Assembly: GCA_003486645.1 (NCBI GenBank) | Contig: DNGI01000469.1 | Span: 1-14,712, forward strand | Direction of reading: 5' to 3' | Length of the DNA: 14,712 bases | DNA from: Cyanobacteria bacterium UBA11370 | Lineage (GTDB): Bacteria > Cyanobacteriota > Cyanobacteriia > Cyanobacteriales > Coleofasciculaceae | Translations under genes and position numbers: made by a program | Shown: piece after piece, positions 13,776 to 14,712 of the stretch | Numbering within the stretch: position 1 is the stretch's first letter | How the letters are laid out: each line of letters opens with the position of its first letter | Notes under the pieces: model-generated | Told to the model about the DNA's origin: nothing | The model's input: only the letters and a program-made list of their open reading frames with translations | The model's database searches: none

Positions 13776-14516
13776 ATGCCAGAACTTCCTAAGAGTCTAG
13801 ACAATGCGATCGCCCAAGCTAAAGAAGCGACTCAATCTGCTCTGAATGAGGGTTATACTAGGGTACAAGTTGAGTTAGTTTTCCCAGAAATTGCCCTACA
13901 ATCCCAATCCATTGCTCAAGAATTTATCCCGATTTTTGAACAATATGGATCGGGACTGAAAGTGTTATTTCCGGATACGGGTGCGGCGGCTCTTGCCCGT
14001 CGGGATTGGGGAGAGATAGCATTTAAAGTAACCGATATTGGCACGAGTCGCTCTCCGGTAGAAACCCGGGTTCAGCCAGATGATCAAGCATTCTTAATCG
14101 TTTCCCCTTCAGCGGTAGAAGTGGGACAAGTTGAAAAACTTTGTAATTTAGCTGGCGATCGCCCTTGTGTTTTGCTAAACCCACAAATGGAAGATCTTAA
14201 AGTTGTTGGGATTGGTTATGCGGCACGTCAATTGCGAGAGCGTTTCTTAAATACCCTTGAATCTTGTTATTATATCCAACCCCTTGAAGGCGCTGCTATA
14301 TTTCGTTGTTATCCAGGACTTTGGCAAGTTTGGCTAGAGACTGAGAACGACTATCAATTAATTGCAGAAGAACCCAAAAAACCTGTAGGAGATAATCTGG
14401 AACAACTCCTGACTACAGCTATCGGTGAAAGTTCTCCGAACGATACTATTCCACCCACTAAAAAACCGGGGTTTCTTTCAACTCTCCAGAGTTTTTTAAA
14501 TGCTTTGAATCGCTAA
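13776..14516 (+). CDS. DUF1995 family protein
   Basis: A 246-residue protein that I assign to the DUF1995 family of cyanobacteria and plastids, on the basis of the N-terminal LPKSLDNAIAQAKEATQSAL, the RVQVELVFPEI block, the middle GTSRSPVETRVQPDDQAFLIVSPSAVEV stretch and the late RCYPGLWQVWLE segment. Plant members include LPA3, linked to photosystem II assembly; the cyanobacterial role is undetermined. No signal peptide or membrane segment is visible; the C-terminal 40 residues are polar and end in a hydrophobic-basic helix (GFLSTLQSFLNALNR). ATG 13776 is the only sensible start, yet it follows a G-free tandem array with no ribosome site. It is a separate unit from the regulator 275 bases upstream. 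Length is full. Confidence 0.82.
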   Translation: MPELPKSLDNAIAQAKEATQSALNEGYTRVQVELVFPEIALQSQSIAQEFIPIFEQYGSGLKVLFPDTGAAALARRDWGEIAFKVTDIGTSRSPVETRVQPDDQAFLIVSPSAVEVGQVEKLCNLAGDRPCVLLNPQMEDLKVVGIGYAARQLRERFLNTLESCYYIQPLEGAAIFRCYPGLWQVWLETENDYQLIAEEPKKPVGDNLEQLLTTAIGESSPNDTIPPTKKPGFLSTLQSFLNALNR

Positions 14517-14517
14517 T

Positions 14518-14654
14518 AAATTTATCGGCATTTAAACGGCGTATTCACATTCAAACGTTCTGTTCGTTGTCCGTTGCTACGCTGCCACGCATAGCATAAA
14601 TCCGAAAAGGGCGAAGCATTTGCGGATAAAAACCCTGATTTCACCGATAAATTT
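14518..14654. repeat. 137-bp element with 11-bp perfect inverted ends
   Basis: AAATTTATCGG (14518-14528) and CCGATAAATTT (14644-14654) are exact complements starting one base after the DUF1995 stop. Inside lie ATCCG/CGGAT and AGCATTTGCG, the latter complementary to CGCAAATGCT just outside at about 14658-14667. A CACCGAT/ATCGGTG hairpin overlaps the right end (14642-14675). Probably a small dispersed repeat; it may also serve as a 3' structure for the gene. Confidence 0.45.
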
Positions 14655-14685
14655 GGGCGCAAATGCTCATCGGTGTCAACTTAAG

Positions 14686-14712
14686 CCCCGGCGAATGGAA
14701 TTCGCGGCTATA
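14686..14712 (+). repeat. Second copy of the multi-hairpin palindromic element (cut by window end)
   Basis: CCCCGGCGAATGGAATTCGC then GGCTATA, matching 1311-1336. The hairpin is GCGAAT-GGA-ATTCGC (14691-14705), against GCGATT-GGA-AATCGC in the first copy: the fifth stem pair has changed on both sides and pairing is kept. Confidence 0.7.

Overview
The window reads as chromosomal DNA from a cyanobacterium, most likely a filamentous one. Eleven copies of the HIP1 octamer GCGATCGC are present (starting at 277, 699, 985, 1825, 5453, 7314, 7422, 9983, 11099, 13806 and 14155). The gene families are typically cyanobacterial: a Ycf29-like regulator, a DUF1995 protein and a Mo-dependent-nitrogenase C-terminal protein. 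The intergenic DNA is full of short tandem repeats and small palindromic elements. I saw no tRNA, rRNA, CRISPR array or prophage.

Left part (1-5343, all on the minus strand): a membrane-anchored TPR protein (66-1121), then the protein-quality-control cluster clpX (1626-2966), clpP2-type (2977-3684) and tig (3913-5343), transcribed tig -> clpP -> clpX. The main surprise is the ClpP. It is clearly the ClpX-linked cyanobacterial paralogue, but its catalytic Ser is Asp and its catalytic His is Ser. The loop after the SPGG motif, beside the active site, carries about six extra residues. It looks like a proteolytically dead, ClpR-like subunit that remains in a normal clpX operon.

Middle (5344-10209): divergently from tig come asd, dapA and rnj on the plus strand. 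They encode the second step of the aspartate pathway, the first committed step of lysine/diaminopimelate synthesis, and RNase J. As I recall, the same order around the same divergent junction occurs in Synechocystis (tig-clpP2-clpX facing asd-dapA-rnj). Start codons were moved from the longest ORF for clpX, clpP, asd, dapA and rnj, using Shine-Dalgarno position and family numbering.

Right part (10210-14712, plus strand): a 900-base repeat-rich gap is followed by a small Mo-nitrogenase C-terminal family protein, a thioredoxin-like [2Fe-2S] protein, a decayed IS200/IS605-type element with a TnpB-like C-terminal relic and an apparently retained right end, a NarL-type response regulator (Ycf29-like), and a DUF1995 protein.

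Mobile and repeat layer: two copies of a MITE-like element (1-92, cut by the window edge, and 5500-5617) face each other across the TPR-clpX-clpP-tig block. The left copy supplies the stop codon of the TPR gene. A multi-hairpin palindromic element (1311-1419, nested inside another inverted repeat) has a second copy starting at the right edge, with a compensatory stem change. A 207-bp MITE with 16-bp perfect inverted ends lies at 10345-10551. A TTG-rich tandem-repeat element occurs in inverted orientation at the asd/dapA junction and after the response regulator.
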